Below the pieces are notes generated by a model, which did not search any database, had not been told where the DNA came from, and saw nothing but the letters and a program-made list of their open reading frames with translations. A stretch of 64,000 nucleotides of DNA from an uncultured Alphaproteobacteria bacterium (GTDB lineage Bacteria > Pseudomonadota > Alphaproteobacteria > HIMB59 > GCA-002718135): contig CACIXR010000003.1 of assembly GCA_902590695.1 (NCBI GenBank), positions 135,982-199,981 on the forward strand, read 5' to 3'. Every line of letters begins with the position of its first letter. Position 1 is the first letter of the stretch. Shown here one piece after another: positions 26,149-35,167 of this stretch. Made by a program: the position numbers and the translations under genes.

Positions 26149-27135
26149 TTATAAAACACAACACTGGTCTACCCAGTGACCTGGTTCAACTTCAGTAAGG
26201 CCCATTGTTATCTCGCCACCTTTGCAATCTATTCCAGGGTTAGGACATCTTGTTCTAAATACACAACCTGGCGGTGGATTTAATGCACTAGGTATTTCTC
26301 CTTTTAGTTCAATAGCTTCAGATCTTTTCTCTGGATCAATTGAAGGAATAGAAGATAATAATGCTTTAGTATAGGAATGTTTAGGGTTCTTAAATAATTC
26401 TCTTGAGGGGCCCATTTCAACTATATGCCCTAAATACATAACTGCAACAACATCACATACATGTGCAACAACACTTAAATCATGACTAATAAATAAGTAA
26501 GTAAGGTTAAGTTCAGTTTGAAGTTGTTTTAAAAGATTTAATATATCTGCTTGTATTGATACATCTAAAGCAGCAACACTTTCGTCTGCTACAATAAATT
26601 TTGGATTACTTACTAAGGCTCTTGCAATTGATATTCTTTGTCTTTGTCCTCCAGAAAATGCATGAGGGAATCTTCGTAAATGCTCAATATTTAGTCTACA
26701 TTTAGCTGCGATATCTCTTACTCTTTCATCAGTCTCTTGTCTTGAGTTTGTTATTTTCATTACTTCTAAAGGTTCTGCAATAATATCCCTAACAGTCATT
26801 CTTGGGCTTAAAGCAGCATAAGGATCTTGAAAAATTAGTTGAGCTTTTTTTCTATATTCTTTTAAATCTTGTTTGTTCATATTAGTTAAATCATAATCTC
26901 TTTCATCATCATGAAAAATAACATTTCCTGAACTAATTTTATTAGCCCCAAGTATTGCTCTACCGAGAGTAGTTTTTCCTGAACCTGACTCGCCAACTAA
27001 ACCAAAAAAAGATCCTTTTTTTATTTTAATATTAATATTGTTAACTGCATGTATTTTTTGTTTTTTTGAAATAAAATTTTCTTGATAATCAAAATTTACT
27101 GAAACATTATTAACTGAAATTAAATTATCACCCAT
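26149..27135 (-). CDS. Oligopeptide-type ABC transporter ATPase (OppF/DppF)
   Basis: This cytoplasmic ATPase of about 328 residues has Walker A GESGSGKTT, signature FSGGQRQRISIARAL, Walker B FIVADESVAALD and the C-terminal cysteine-containing region CVFRTRCPNPGIDC typical of Opp/Dpp ATPases. A longer frame exists upstream, but I chose the ATG at 27135 (MGDNLISVNNVS), which overlaps the partner ATPase gene by 8 bases. The 3' end is nearly identical in DNA to the 3' end of the partner gene. It works with the OppB/C-type permeases and the 684-residue binding protein. Confidence 0.9.
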   Translation of the reverse strand: MGDNLISVNNVSVNFDYQENFISKKQKIHAVNNINIKIKKGSFFGLVGESGSGKTTLGRAILGANKISSGNVIFHDDERDYDLTNMNKQDLKEYRKKAQLIFQDPYAALSPRMTVRDIIAEPLEVMKITNSRQETDERVRDIAAKCRLNIEHLRRFPHAFSGGQRQRISIARALVSNPKFIVADESVAALDVSIQADILNLLKQLQTELNLTYLFISHDLSVVAHVCDVVAVMYLGHIVEMGPSRELFKNPKHSYTKALLSSIPSIDPEKRSEAIELKGEIPSALNPPPGCVFRTRCPNPGIDCKGGEITMGLTEVEPGHWVDQCCVL

Positions 27136-28117
27136 TTTGACCACACTGAATTCCACACTGGTCAACCCAGTGACCTGGTTCAACTTCAATTAATTTCATT
27201 TCTATTTTACCGTCTTTACCCTCAGGATTATGATGAGGGCATCGAGTTCTAAATACACAGCCTGTAGGTCTATCTAATGGACTTGGAATATTTCCAGGTA
27301 TAGGAGATAATGGTGCATCTAAGTTATTAATATCAGGCAAGGCTTGTAATAGACCTTTTGTATAAGGATGTTTAGGATTTTTAAGAATCTCATTTACTGG
27401 ACCTTTTTCAACTACACTTCCTAAATACATTACTGCTACATGATCAGCGACCTGAGCAATAACACCTAGATCATGAGTAATAAATATTACGCCCATTTGA
27501 TATTCTTTAATGATATCTTTAATTAAGTTTATTACTTGAGCTTGAATTGTTACATCTAAAGCAGTTGTAGGCTCATCTGCTAATAAAAGTTTAGGCATAG
27601 TTGATAATGCCATAGCTATCATAGCTCTTTGACGCATTCCTCCAGATAGTTCAAATGCATATTGATTAAACCGTTTTTCTGCATCTGCTATACCTACTCT
27701 TTTAAGCATGTTTATAGATATTGATTTTGCTTCATCGTTATTAATATTTTTATGAATTAGTAATTGTTCAACCATTTGTGCTCCAATTTTTATTGCTGGA
27801 GCAAAGCTTGCCATAGGTTCTTGAAAAATCATTGATACTTTTCCACCTCTAATTTTCTTTAAGTCTTGCTTAGAAGTAAATTGAAGTATGTTTTCGTTGT
27901 CTAAAATTATTTCTGCGTCTTCATTATAAGAGGTATTACCTGGGTTTAACTTCATAATCGATTTAGCTGTAACAGATTTACCTGATCCAGATTCGCCAAC
28001 TATACCAAGTACCTCTCCTTGATCTACAGAAAGAGAAATATTTTCAACTGCTGTTATTCTACCTTCATCAGTATCAAATTTTACATCTAAGTTTTTTACT
28101 TCTAATAAGTGACTCAT
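27128..28117 (-). CDS. Oligopeptide-type ABC transporter ATPase (OppD/DppD)
   Basis: This 329-residue partner ATPase shows Walker A GESGSGKSVTAKSI, signature LSGGMRQRAMIAMAL, Walker B LLLADEPTTALD and a C-terminal CVFRTRCPHHNP motif with cysteines conserved in the Dpp/Opp group. It ends in a short Cys/Gly tail after the EVEPGHWVDQC sequence shared with OppF. One base separates it from the upstream permease gene. The two ATPases would form the heterodimeric motor of the importer. Confidence 0.92.
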   Translation of the reverse strand: MSHLLEVKNLDVKFDTDEGRITAVENISLSVDQGEVLGIVGESGSGKSVTAKSIMKLNPGNTSYNEDAEIILDNENILQFTSKQDLKKIRGGKVSMIFQEPMASFAPAIKIGAQMVEQLLIHKNINNDEAKSISINMLKRVGIADAEKRFNQYAFELSGGMRQRAMIAMALSTMPKLLLADEPTTALDVTIQAQVINLIKDIIKEYQMGVIFITHDLGVIAQVADHVAVMYLGSVVEKGPVNEILKNPKHPYTKGLLQALPDINNLDAPLSPIPGNIPSPLDRPTGCVFRTRCPHHNPEGKDGKIEMKLIEVEPGHWVDQCGIQCGQNG

Positions 28118-28118
28118 A

Positions 28119-29279
28119 TTACTTTACCTTATGAGGATCTGCTGCATCACGTAATCCATCTCCTACATAAACAAATGTTAAAATTAATACGACTAAGAAA
28201 AATACAGGGATAAAATACCATTGATAATTTAAAAGTACATCAGCCTTCGTTGCATTTTGCAAAAGAACACCAAGAGAATTTACAGGTTCCCTCAAACCTA
28301 ATCCTATAAAACTTAAAGCAGTTTCAGATAATAACATGTATGGAAAACTAATTACTAAATCGACAATAATGTAACTCGTAAAACTTGGTAACAAGTGTCT
28401 TACGATAATATGGGTAGATGACGCACCACAAAGTTTTGCAGCAAGAATATATTCTTGACTTCTTTCACTAAGTAGATGAGTTCTTACTCTTCTTGCAAGT
28501 GTTGGCCATGAAATTAATCCAAGTAAACATGATATAAAAAAGAAACGTAATTCAGAACTCCATTCTAATGGAGCAAAGGCAGCAAGACACATAAATAAAG
28601 GTATTGGTGGTACCGTTCGAATTGCATCAGTAAACATCTGCAATACACTATCAATCCATCCACCATAGTAACCTGATATCCCACCTATAATTAGCGATAG
28701 TACAAATGAAATAAAAACTCCAAGTGTTCCAACAGCTAGCGAAATATAAATTGCACTTAAGGTTCTACTAAATAAATCTTTTCCAGCCTTATCTGTTCCA
28801 AATATATGAATTCCACCCTCTTCAACACCGAATAAATGAGTATTAAATGTAAAACCTGGAATTTTAAAATCTAAAATCTTTCCTGGAAGATTTATATTAA
28901 AATCAAAAACTTTATACTCCCATCCTTCAACAAAGAAATAAACGTATCTTCTTTTTTCAGTATCAACTTTATAAACCCATCTGAAATTTGTATCTGCTCC
29001 TCTATACTTTTCTAATGTATGTAGAAATGGCCTAGCAGAAAATCCATTGTCATCCCAAAACATTGGAATTTGAGGTGCTCCATTTTCATAATCTTTATCT
29101 CTTCCTTTAATTGTTGGATCGTAAGGAGATAGAAAATCTGCAAAAAGACTACAAATAATCATAAACAGTAATATAGATCCAGCAATCATAGCAGATCTAT
29201 TTCCAAAAAAGCGTGTTCTTACTAACTGCATCTGCGTTGCAGTATAATAAGCTTCTTTTTTTTGATTACTAACCTCCAC
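28119..29279 (-). CDS. Oligopeptide-type ABC transporter permease (OppC/DppC family)
   Basis: This 386-residue membrane protein has one N-terminal helix, then an unusually long periplasmic region (about residues 55-160, starting DPTIKGRDKDYENGAP). The core permease domain follows (FGTDKAGKDLFSRTL, five helices), with the EAA-like loop AAKLCGASSTHIIVRHLLP. Standard DppC proteins are about 300 residues, so the insertion is notable and may contact the large binding protein. It overlaps the OppB-type gene by 11 bases. Confidence 0.9.
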   Translation of the reverse strand: MEVSNQKKEAYYTATQMQLVRTRFFGNRSAMIAGSILLFMIICSLFADFLSPYDPTIKGRDKDYENGAPQIPMFWDDNGFSARPFLHTLEKYRGADTNFRWVYKVDTEKRRYVYFFVEGWEYKVFDFNINLPGKILDFKIPGFTFNTHLFGVEEGGIHIFGTDKAGKDLFSRTLSAIYISLAVGTLGVFISFVLSLIIGGISGYYGGWIDSVLQMFTDAIRTVPPIPLFMCLAAFAPLEWSSELRFFFISCLLGLISWPTLARRVRTHLLSERSQEYILAAKLCGASSTHIIVRHLLPSFTSYIIVDLVISFPYMLLSETALSFIGLGLREPVNSLGVLLQNATKADVLLNYQWYFIPVFFLVVLILTFVYVGDGLRDAADPHKVK

Positions 29280-30282
29280 CCATAACTCCTTTTCTTATTC
29301 TTGGATCAATTATAGCTAAAATAATATCTGTTATAAAATTAACAAAAACAATTGTTGCTGTTAAAAGAAAAATAATTGCGCCTGCTAACTGCTGATCATT
29401 TGATCTTGCTAAAGCTTCAATCAATAGTGCGCCAGCTTCAGTAAGAATTAAAATTAACGCTACAATTGGTAATGCACTAAATATTCGATTGAGGTCAAAA
29501 CCTATAGAATTGATTACTGGACCTAAAGAATGTTTTGCAGGATATCTCCACAACAAACTCATTCCTGATATTCCTCTAGCTCTTGCAGCCATTACATATA
29601 GTTTATCATTTTCATCTAGCATTAGTGCTCTAACTGTTTGAAGAGCAAAGGCAGTTGCATTCCAACCTAAAACAAATATTGGAAGCCAAGCTCTGCTTAA
29701 AAAATCAAATAGTTTTGCTGATGACCAGGGTTCGTTTTCATATTCTTGAGAAAATAAACCTGTCATCGTATCTCCATAGTAAACAGTCATAAAAAGCATA
29801 ATACAGAGTGCTACTAAAAAATTGGGAAGTGCTATTCCAAGATAACTAATGAATTTAAGAGTATTATCTAATGAAGCATATCTTGTCGTGGCCGATATGA
29901 TCCCAACTGGTATGGCAATTAAATATGAAAATATTAGCGCAACCAAACATATCGTTAGAGATAAAGTAAATCTTCCACTTAATAATTCATTTATATTCAT
30001 TCTTAAAATACAACTGTCACCAAAATCTCCATTAAAAACTATATTGGAAACCCATTTGCCATATCTATACAAAAAAGGTTTATCTAGACCTAAACGAATT
30101 TTTTCTTTTTCTATATCTTCATAAGTTATTTGTGATCCTTGTGTATTTTTAAATGCTAAATATCTTTCAGCACAAGTTCCAGGAACTAATTCCATTAATG
30201 AAAAAACAATAAAGCAAACAAGTAACAAAGTTATAACTGCAAGTCCGGCTCTTGTGAGAGTAAATTGTATAAAATTAATCAT
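29269..30282 (-). CDS. Oligopeptide-type ABC transporter permease (OppB/DppB family)
   Basis: This 337-residue membrane protein opens with an N-terminal helix and ELVPGTCAERYLAF. It has the permease core, including the EAA-type loop AARARGISGMSLLWRYPAKH, and ends DPRIRKGVMGGG. It is separated from the binding-protein gene by a strong hairpin terminator. It forms the membrane channel together with the OppC-type subunit. Confidence 0.92.
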   Translation of the reverse strand: MINFIQFTLTRAGLAVITLLLVCFIVFSLMELVPGTCAERYLAFKNTQGSQITYEDIEKEKIRLGLDKPFLYRYGKWVSNIVFNGDFGDSCILRMNINELLSGRFTLSLTICLVALIFSYLIAIPVGIISATTRYASLDNTLKFISYLGIALPNFLVALCIMLFMTVYYGDTMTGLFSQEYENEPWSSAKLFDFLSRAWLPIFVLGWNATAFALQTVRALMLDENDKLYVMAARARGISGMSLLWRYPAKHSLGPVINSIGFDLNRIFSALPIVALILILTEAGALLIEALARSNDQQLAGAIIFLLTATIVFVNFITDIILAIIDPRIRKGVMGGG

Positions 30283-30318
30283 ATTTAATAATTAGGAGAC
30301 AAGAATAATTAAAAAAAG

Positions 30319-30347
30319 AAAAGCGGCAATATATAATTGCCGCTTTT
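30319..30347 (-). terminator. Intrinsic terminator/attenuator after the large binding protein
   Basis: A perfect 12-base-pair stem (AAAAGCGGCAAT / ATTGCCGCTTTT) with a 5-base loop is flanked by T-rich sequence on both strands. On the minus strand it follows the 684-residue binding-protein gene and precedes the permeases, as in the other three ABC operons of this window. Confidence 0.87.
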
Positions 30348-30368
30348 TTTATTATTTATTGAGTTAAA

Positions 30369-32423
30369 TTACTCGTCTAACCACCATTGAGTAGCTAGGT
30401 ATGGGTATGTTCTATAATACTCATACGAAGTAGTTTTAAATTGCGTAAAGTTTTTCAACGCGTTTCTATGATAAGTTGGGAAAGGTGCTTTCACTGTACC
30501 AATCAATAGACTTTGCTCCGTTAACATTGTTGCAATTTTTTCACCCCACTCATTAGACTCAGCAGTACCAAGAGCGTAAGATTGGAATTTATCAATTCCA
30601 TCACTTAAGTCATATACCCACTGAGGAGGTTTAGTACCTTCGTCACCATTACTATCAATGTATGCTGCCCAATCTAAACCTTGTGTATGGTTAAAGTAGT
30701 TACCAAACGGAGGTTTAAATGTTTCTGGGTTACCAGCAACAATTGCTAATGGTTGACCTTTATCCCAAACATGAACGTCAAGTTGGTTAGCAGCTTGCGA
30801 ACCACGATATTCATCTGGAGTTACCTCTTTAAAAGTAGTTTTTACTCCTACTTCATTGAAGTATCTTGCAACAAGTTCAACTTCAACACCACCAATACCT
30901 TGAGTAGCGTAGTCAATGTTAATAGCTAGAGCATCACCATTTGGTAATTCTCTAAATCCATCACCATCAACGTCTTTTAATCCTACTTCATCAAGAAGAG
31001 CATTTGCTCCATCTGGATCGTATTGAGTCATATGCATTTTTATACTTTCAGGAACGAAGTCAGGTGCAGGTGAAAATCCTACAAACTGCTCAACTTTACC
31101 TAGGCCGTAATATGCAACTTCGTTGATCTCGTCTCTATTCATTGCAATTGACATTGCTTGACGGAAACGAATATCCCCATAGACTTTACGTTTTTCAGGA
31201 TCCGGATGTGTTACATTAAAACTAAATAATGCAGCGCCACAACCTGGATTGATTTGAACTTGATATCCACCAGACTCAGCACCATCAAGTAATTGAGGAG
31301 CGGACTCTAATTGAACAGACTGTGATTTATAATCAACTTCACCATTAACAAGTTTTAACAATCTTATTTCATTTTCATTGATGTATCTTTCATTTTGATA
31401 ATCAATGTATGGTAATTGATTTCCAGCTGTATCAACTTGGAAAAAGTATGGGTTAGCTGCATAGACTCTACCTTCAGTAGTATCTTCAATAGTCATATAA
31501 GCTTCTAAAGAAGGATAAGCTGCATAAGGTAATCCCGCAACTAGATCTGGTTTAGCTAGTAAAGGAGTTGGAGTATCAGTCCAACCTGAGTTACCATAAT
31601 ATGCTGCTAAAGCATCATACCCATCTGCAAATCCTAATGCTTGTGCATTTGCATCAGCATTTGAATCAATTTCCGGATGGAATTGTTCTAGGAAATGTGA
31701 AGGCATGAAGAACTGGTTATAAGACCATGCTATAGTTGCAGTTAATCCAGGGAACGGAGATGGTAAATTAAATCTTACTGTTTGATCATCAATTACATCA
31801 ACAGTCATTGGTTCACCACCAACTAAAAGATATGGATATGGTTTTTCACGAATCTTTGGATTCATCATCAAGTCTTCGTACCAAAACTCAACATCTCTTG
31901 CTACAAAAGGCTCACCGTTTGACCACTTGTGACCTTTACGTAACATAAATGTTAAAGTGGTAAAATCATCATTCCACTCATAATCTTTAGCAACGTTTGG
32001 AACAATTGTAGTTAAGTCATCAGCAAAACGTAATAAGTTAACGTGTCTTGTAGATAACATATCCGAAGTTCCAGCTTCAGTTGCGTTCGATAAGAAGTTT
32101 ATTGTATTTCCATATTTACCAATAGACTCATATGGCACTACAACAAGTGGCTCATCAGGTAATCTATCCTCTACTGGAGGTAGACTTCCTGGGTTACCTT
32201 GTATTGTAGCGTTAATGCTAGCAATATTCGGATTGTCAGAAAATTTCATAGTACAGCCGGCTGCACTTTCATATTCTGATAATTCATATTGCTGAGGATA
32301 TTTTCCGCCTGTTTGTGCATCGTTCATTGTTGTACCTACACAATGACCACCTGCAAAAGAGCTTCCACTCCAAACAAAGGTTGCGGAAGAAAATACTAAC
32401 GCTATGAATAATTTTTTTAACAT
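30369..32423 (-). CDS. Periplasmic binding protein of oligopeptide-type ABC transporter (SBP family 5)
   Basis: This 684-residue secreted binding protein has a signal peptide (LKKLFIALVFSSATFVW, cleavage near SFAGG). It is longer than the usual 500-600 residue DppA/OppA proteins. Family motifs include FMLRKGHKWSNGEPFVARDV, and FRQAMSIAMNRDEIN in the second lobe. An AGGAG Shine-Dalgarno lies about 8 bases before the start. Family 5 proteins bind peptides but also oligosaccharides, nickel and glycosides. Since the same transcription unit carries sugar-sulfonate genes, a glycosylated or sulfonated ligand is a reasonable hypothesis. Confidence 0.9.
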   Translation of the reverse strand: MLKKLFIALVFSSATFVWSGSSFAGGHCVGTTMNDAQTGGKYPQQYELSEYESAAGCTMKFSDNPNIASINATIQGNPGSLPPVEDRLPDEPLVVVPYESIGKYGNTINFLSNATEAGTSDMLSTRHVNLLRFADDLTTIVPNVAKDYEWNDDFTTLTFMLRKGHKWSNGEPFVARDVEFWYEDLMMNPKIREKPYPYLLVGGEPMTVDVIDDQTVRFNLPSPFPGLTATIAWSYNQFFMPSHFLEQFHPEIDSNADANAQALGFADGYDALAAYYGNSGWTDTPTPLLAKPDLVAGLPYAAYPSLEAYMTIEDTTEGRVYAANPYFFQVDTAGNQLPYIDYQNERYINENEIRLLKLVNGEVDYKSQSVQLESAPQLLDGAESGGYQVQINPGCGAALFSFNVTHPDPEKRKVYGDIRFRQAMSIAMNRDEINEVAYYGLGKVEQFVGFSPAPDFVPESIKMHMTQYDPDGANALLDEVGLKDVDGDGFRELPNGDALAINIDYATQGIGGVEVELVARYFNEVGVKTTFKEVTPDEYRGSQAANQLDVHVWDKGQPLAIVAGNPETFKPPFGNYFNHTQGLDWAAYIDSNGDEGTKPPQWVYDLSDGIDKFQSYALGTAESNEWGEKIATMLTEQSLLIGTVKAPFPTYHRNALKNFTQFKTTSYEYYRTYPYLATQWWLDE

Positions 32424-32574
32424 ATATTTTCTCCTATAAGATAAATTTATCGTATGATTTTGTTTGTAAACAATTTTGACTTTTTAGCAAAAATTTTTGA
32501 CGCTTTTATTACAATTATTTTAAAAAAATTGTGTATTTCTTATTAATTAATTACTTTAATAAACATAAGTAAAT
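32424..32574. promoter_or_regulatory. Divergent promoter region (binding protein / sulfatase) with a palindrome
   Basis: This 151-base AT-rich intergenic region separates two divergent units. It contains a perfect palindrome TTGTTT-GT-AAACAA at 32460-32473, about 40 bases upstream of the binding-protein start, that could be an operator. No convincing -35/-10 pair could be fixed by eye. Confidence 0.4.
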
Positions 32575-34110
32575 ATGGAAAAATCCAAAAAATCTGTTCT
32601 TTTTATATGTGCTGATCAATGGCGTTTTGACTGCTTTAGCTTCCTAAATCATCCATATGCTCTAACACCAAACTTAGACAATCTTGCTAAACGAAGTGTT
32701 GTTTTTAAATCCCATTTTGCAGGAATTGTCCCTTGTGGTCCATCTAGAACTACAATGCTTACGGGTTTATATCCATTTATACATCGTTCAGTATATAATG
32801 GTGCTCCTCTTGATAAAAGATTTACAAATATCGCTAAAGAAGTTCGTAAACTAAATTATAATCCAAGACTTTACGGATACACTGATACTTCTTGGGATCC
32901 AAGATACTTGGATCCAAAAGATAAAAAAAATTTTACCTATGAATCACCAATGGAAGGGTTTGATGATGGTTGTGTTTTACCAGGAGGAAAACCGGAGCCT
33001 TGGGCTAACCATCTTAATCAAAATGGTTTTGAAATTAATAAAGCAGAAGATTTGTACAAAGGAAGAAAGCCTAAAAATGATCAAGCATATATTTATGAAC
33101 CATATTATATTCCAACTGAATTTTCAGACACCGCATTTTTAGCAGACAAAGTTGTTAACGATTTAAAAAAAGTCAAAGATTCATTTTTTATGCATGTATC
33201 TTTTTTAAAACCACACCCGCCCTTTCATATAGCTGATCCATGGTTTAGTAAATTTAATCCAGATAATATTAATTTATCTAAAAATGATATTTCACTTAAA
33301 GAATTATCGAAAAAACATCCTCTACTTGAAGAGTTATGCAAAAAATTTTTATTAAAAGAAAATTTCTCTGAAATTAATTATGATCTTTTAAAAGATCAAG
33401 ATATCAAAAATATTATGAGTGTCTATTTTGCCATGTGTGCAGAGGTTGATTTTAATATTGGTAAAATTTTGAATGCTCTTAAAGAATCAGGGCAAGAAGA
33501 AAATACAATGATAATTTTTACTAGTGATCATGGAGAGATGTTAAATGAAAATAATTTATGGGGGAAATTAGGTTGGTGGGACTCTTCTTATAGAATTCCA
33601 TTATTTATTTATCTGCCTCAAAACAATCCAAAAGAAATTAACCATTTAACAGAATCTGTAGATGTTGCTCCTACAATTTTAGAATGGCTTGGTGGTGACA
33701 TCCCCATTGATTGGAATGGTCAATCACTGATGCACAATATCAATCATAAATACGAAAAATCACCTAATAAAGAATATGTTGTTTTTGATTATGATTTTAG
33801 AGAAAGTACTTCATTTGTTAAAGATAAAAAATTAGCGCCCGAACAATGTAATCTATCGGTCATTAGAAATAATAAATGGAAATATGTTCATTTTCCTTCA
33901 TTGCCATGTTTATTATTTGATTTAGAAAAAGATCCTGAGGAAATAAATGATCTATCAGACTTAAGAGAATTTAAAGATATAAAACATAAACTAGTATCAA
34001 AATTGTTAAGTCACCGCATGATTCATCAGGAGCGACAATTATCAAACACTAAACTTTCCAGTTCAGGTGTTAATACAAAATCTGGACCATTTAGCAGAAA
34101 AATGGAATAA
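32575..34110 (+). CDS. Sulfatase (alkaline phosphatase superfamily, formylglycine type)
   Basis: This 511-residue hydrolase is predicted to cleave sulfate esters. The active-site signature CGPSR (C54, P56, R58) is the site where the cysteine is converted to formylglycine. Metal ligands are expected in ICADQWRFD near the N-terminus and TSDHGEMLNEN in the middle. No signal peptide is evident, so it is probably cytoplasmic. It is divergent from the oligopeptide-type transporter and 7 bases upstream of a MetE-like gene. The substrate is unknown. A phosphonate monoester hydrolase is an alternative within the same superfamily. No formylglycine-generating enzyme gene is visible here. Confidence 0.85.
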   Translation: MEKSKKSVLFICADQWRFDCFSFLNHPYALTPNLDNLAKRSVVFKSHFAGIVPCGPSRTTMLTGLYPFIHRSVYNGAPLDKRFTNIAKEVRKLNYNPRLYGYTDTSWDPRYLDPKDKKNFTYESPMEGFDDGCVLPGGKPEPWANHLNQNGFEINKAEDLYKGRKPKNDQAYIYEPYYIPTEFSDTAFLADKVVNDLKKVKDSFFMHVSFLKPHPPFHIADPWFSKFNPDNINLSKNDISLKELSKKHPLLEELCKKFLLKENFSEINYDLLKDQDIKNIMSVYFAMCAEVDFNIGKILNALKESGQEENTMIIFTSDHGEMLNENNLWGKLGWWDSSYRIPLFIYLPQNNPKEINHLTESVDVAPTILEWLGGDIPIDWNGQSLMHNINHKYEKSPNKEYVVFDYDFRESTSFVKDKKLAPEQCNLSVIRNNKWKYVHFPSLPCLLFDLEKDPEEINDLSDLREFKDIKHKLVSKLLSHRMIHQERQLSNTKLSSSGVNTKSGPFSRKME

Positions 34111-34117
34111 TAAAGAT

Positions 34118-35167
34118 ATGTTAACGACTGTTATAGGCGCCTATCCAAAACCAAGCTACTTAAAAATAACTGATTGGTTTAATGCTTCTGGTGGCACAGA
34201 CACAGAATATCCAACTAAATTTTACGAAGATGAAATAAAAAAAATGGGCGATAATGTTGAAGAGTTATTTAATAAAGCTACCAAAGAAATAATTAGTGAT
34301 CAGGAAGAATGCGGTATTGATATCCTAACCGATGGTGAAGTTAGAAGAGAAAATTATATTCACTATCATTGTAGATATTTAGAAGGAATTGATTTTGCAA
34401 ATCTCACAGAAAAAGTTGCTAGGACAGGGAATTATAAATGCTGGTTACCAACAATAACTTCAAAAGTTAAAGCAAAAAAATCTTTTTTAGTTGAAGAGTG
34501 GAAAAAAAATCAGAGTTTAACCAATAAAGATTTAAAAATTACTATTCCTGGACCAATGACTATAACAGACACCATAGCAAATACATTTTATGATTCAGAT
34601 GAACATATGGGTGAAGACTTAGCTGATGCTATTAATGTAGAAATTAAAAGATTGGTTGATGCAGGATGTAAATATATTCAAGTCGATGAACCGTTGTTTG
34701 CTAGAAAACCAGAAAATGCTCTTAATTTTGGAATCAAAAACCTAGAAAGATGTTTTAAGGATATTAATAATCAAAGTATTGAAAAAATTACTCATATTTG
34801 TTGCGGCTATCCTGATAAATTAGATGCAGTAGATTATCCAAAAGCGCCTTTAGATTCTTACAGTAAAATTAGTAAAGCTTTAGATGAGTCAATTATAGAT
34901 ACAGTTTCTATTGAAGATGCTCATCGATATAATGATTTAAATTTTTTAAAAGATTTTAAACAAACAAAAGTTATTTTTGGTTTAGTAAAAATAGCGAGCT
35001 CTCAAGTAGAGTCTAAAGAAGAAATTGTCTCGAGAATAAATGATGCATTAAAGTTTATTGATACGGAACAATTAATTGTTGCTCCTGATTGCGGCCTTGG
35101 TCACTTACCTCGAGATTTAGCAAAAATAAAATTAAAAATAATGGTGGAAGCTGCTGATAGTTTCTAG
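34118..35167 (+). CDS. MetE-like (cobalamin-independent methionine synthase C-terminal family) protein
   Basis: This 349-residue protein corresponds to the catalytic, zinc-binding half of MetE and lacks the N-terminal half (full MetE is about 750 residues). Zinc-ligand motifs are present: THICCGYPD (His-x-Cys) and, later, APDCGLGHL with the third cysteine. I chose the ATG at 34118, downstream of the sulfatase stop, because the protein then starts MLTTVIGAYPKPSYL, the usual start of this family. Stand-alone proteins of this kind transfer methyl groups from varied donors to thiols. The donor here is unknown. Confidence 0.8.
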   Translation: MLTTVIGAYPKPSYLKITDWFNASGGTDTEYPTKFYEDEIKKMGDNVEELFNKATKEIISDQEECGIDILTDGEVRRENYIHYHCRYLEGIDFANLTEKVARTGNYKCWLPTITSKVKAKKSFLVEEWKKNQSLTNKDLKITIPGPMTITDTIANTFYDSDEHMGEDLADAINVEIKRLVDAGCKYIQVDEPLFARKPENALNFGIKNLERCFKDINNQSIEKITHICCGYPDKLDAVDYPKAPLDSYSKISKALDESIIDTVSIEDAHRYNDLNFLKDFKQTKVIFGLVKIASSQVESKEEIVSRINDALKFIDTEQLIVAPDCGLGHLPRDLAKIKLKIMVEAADSF

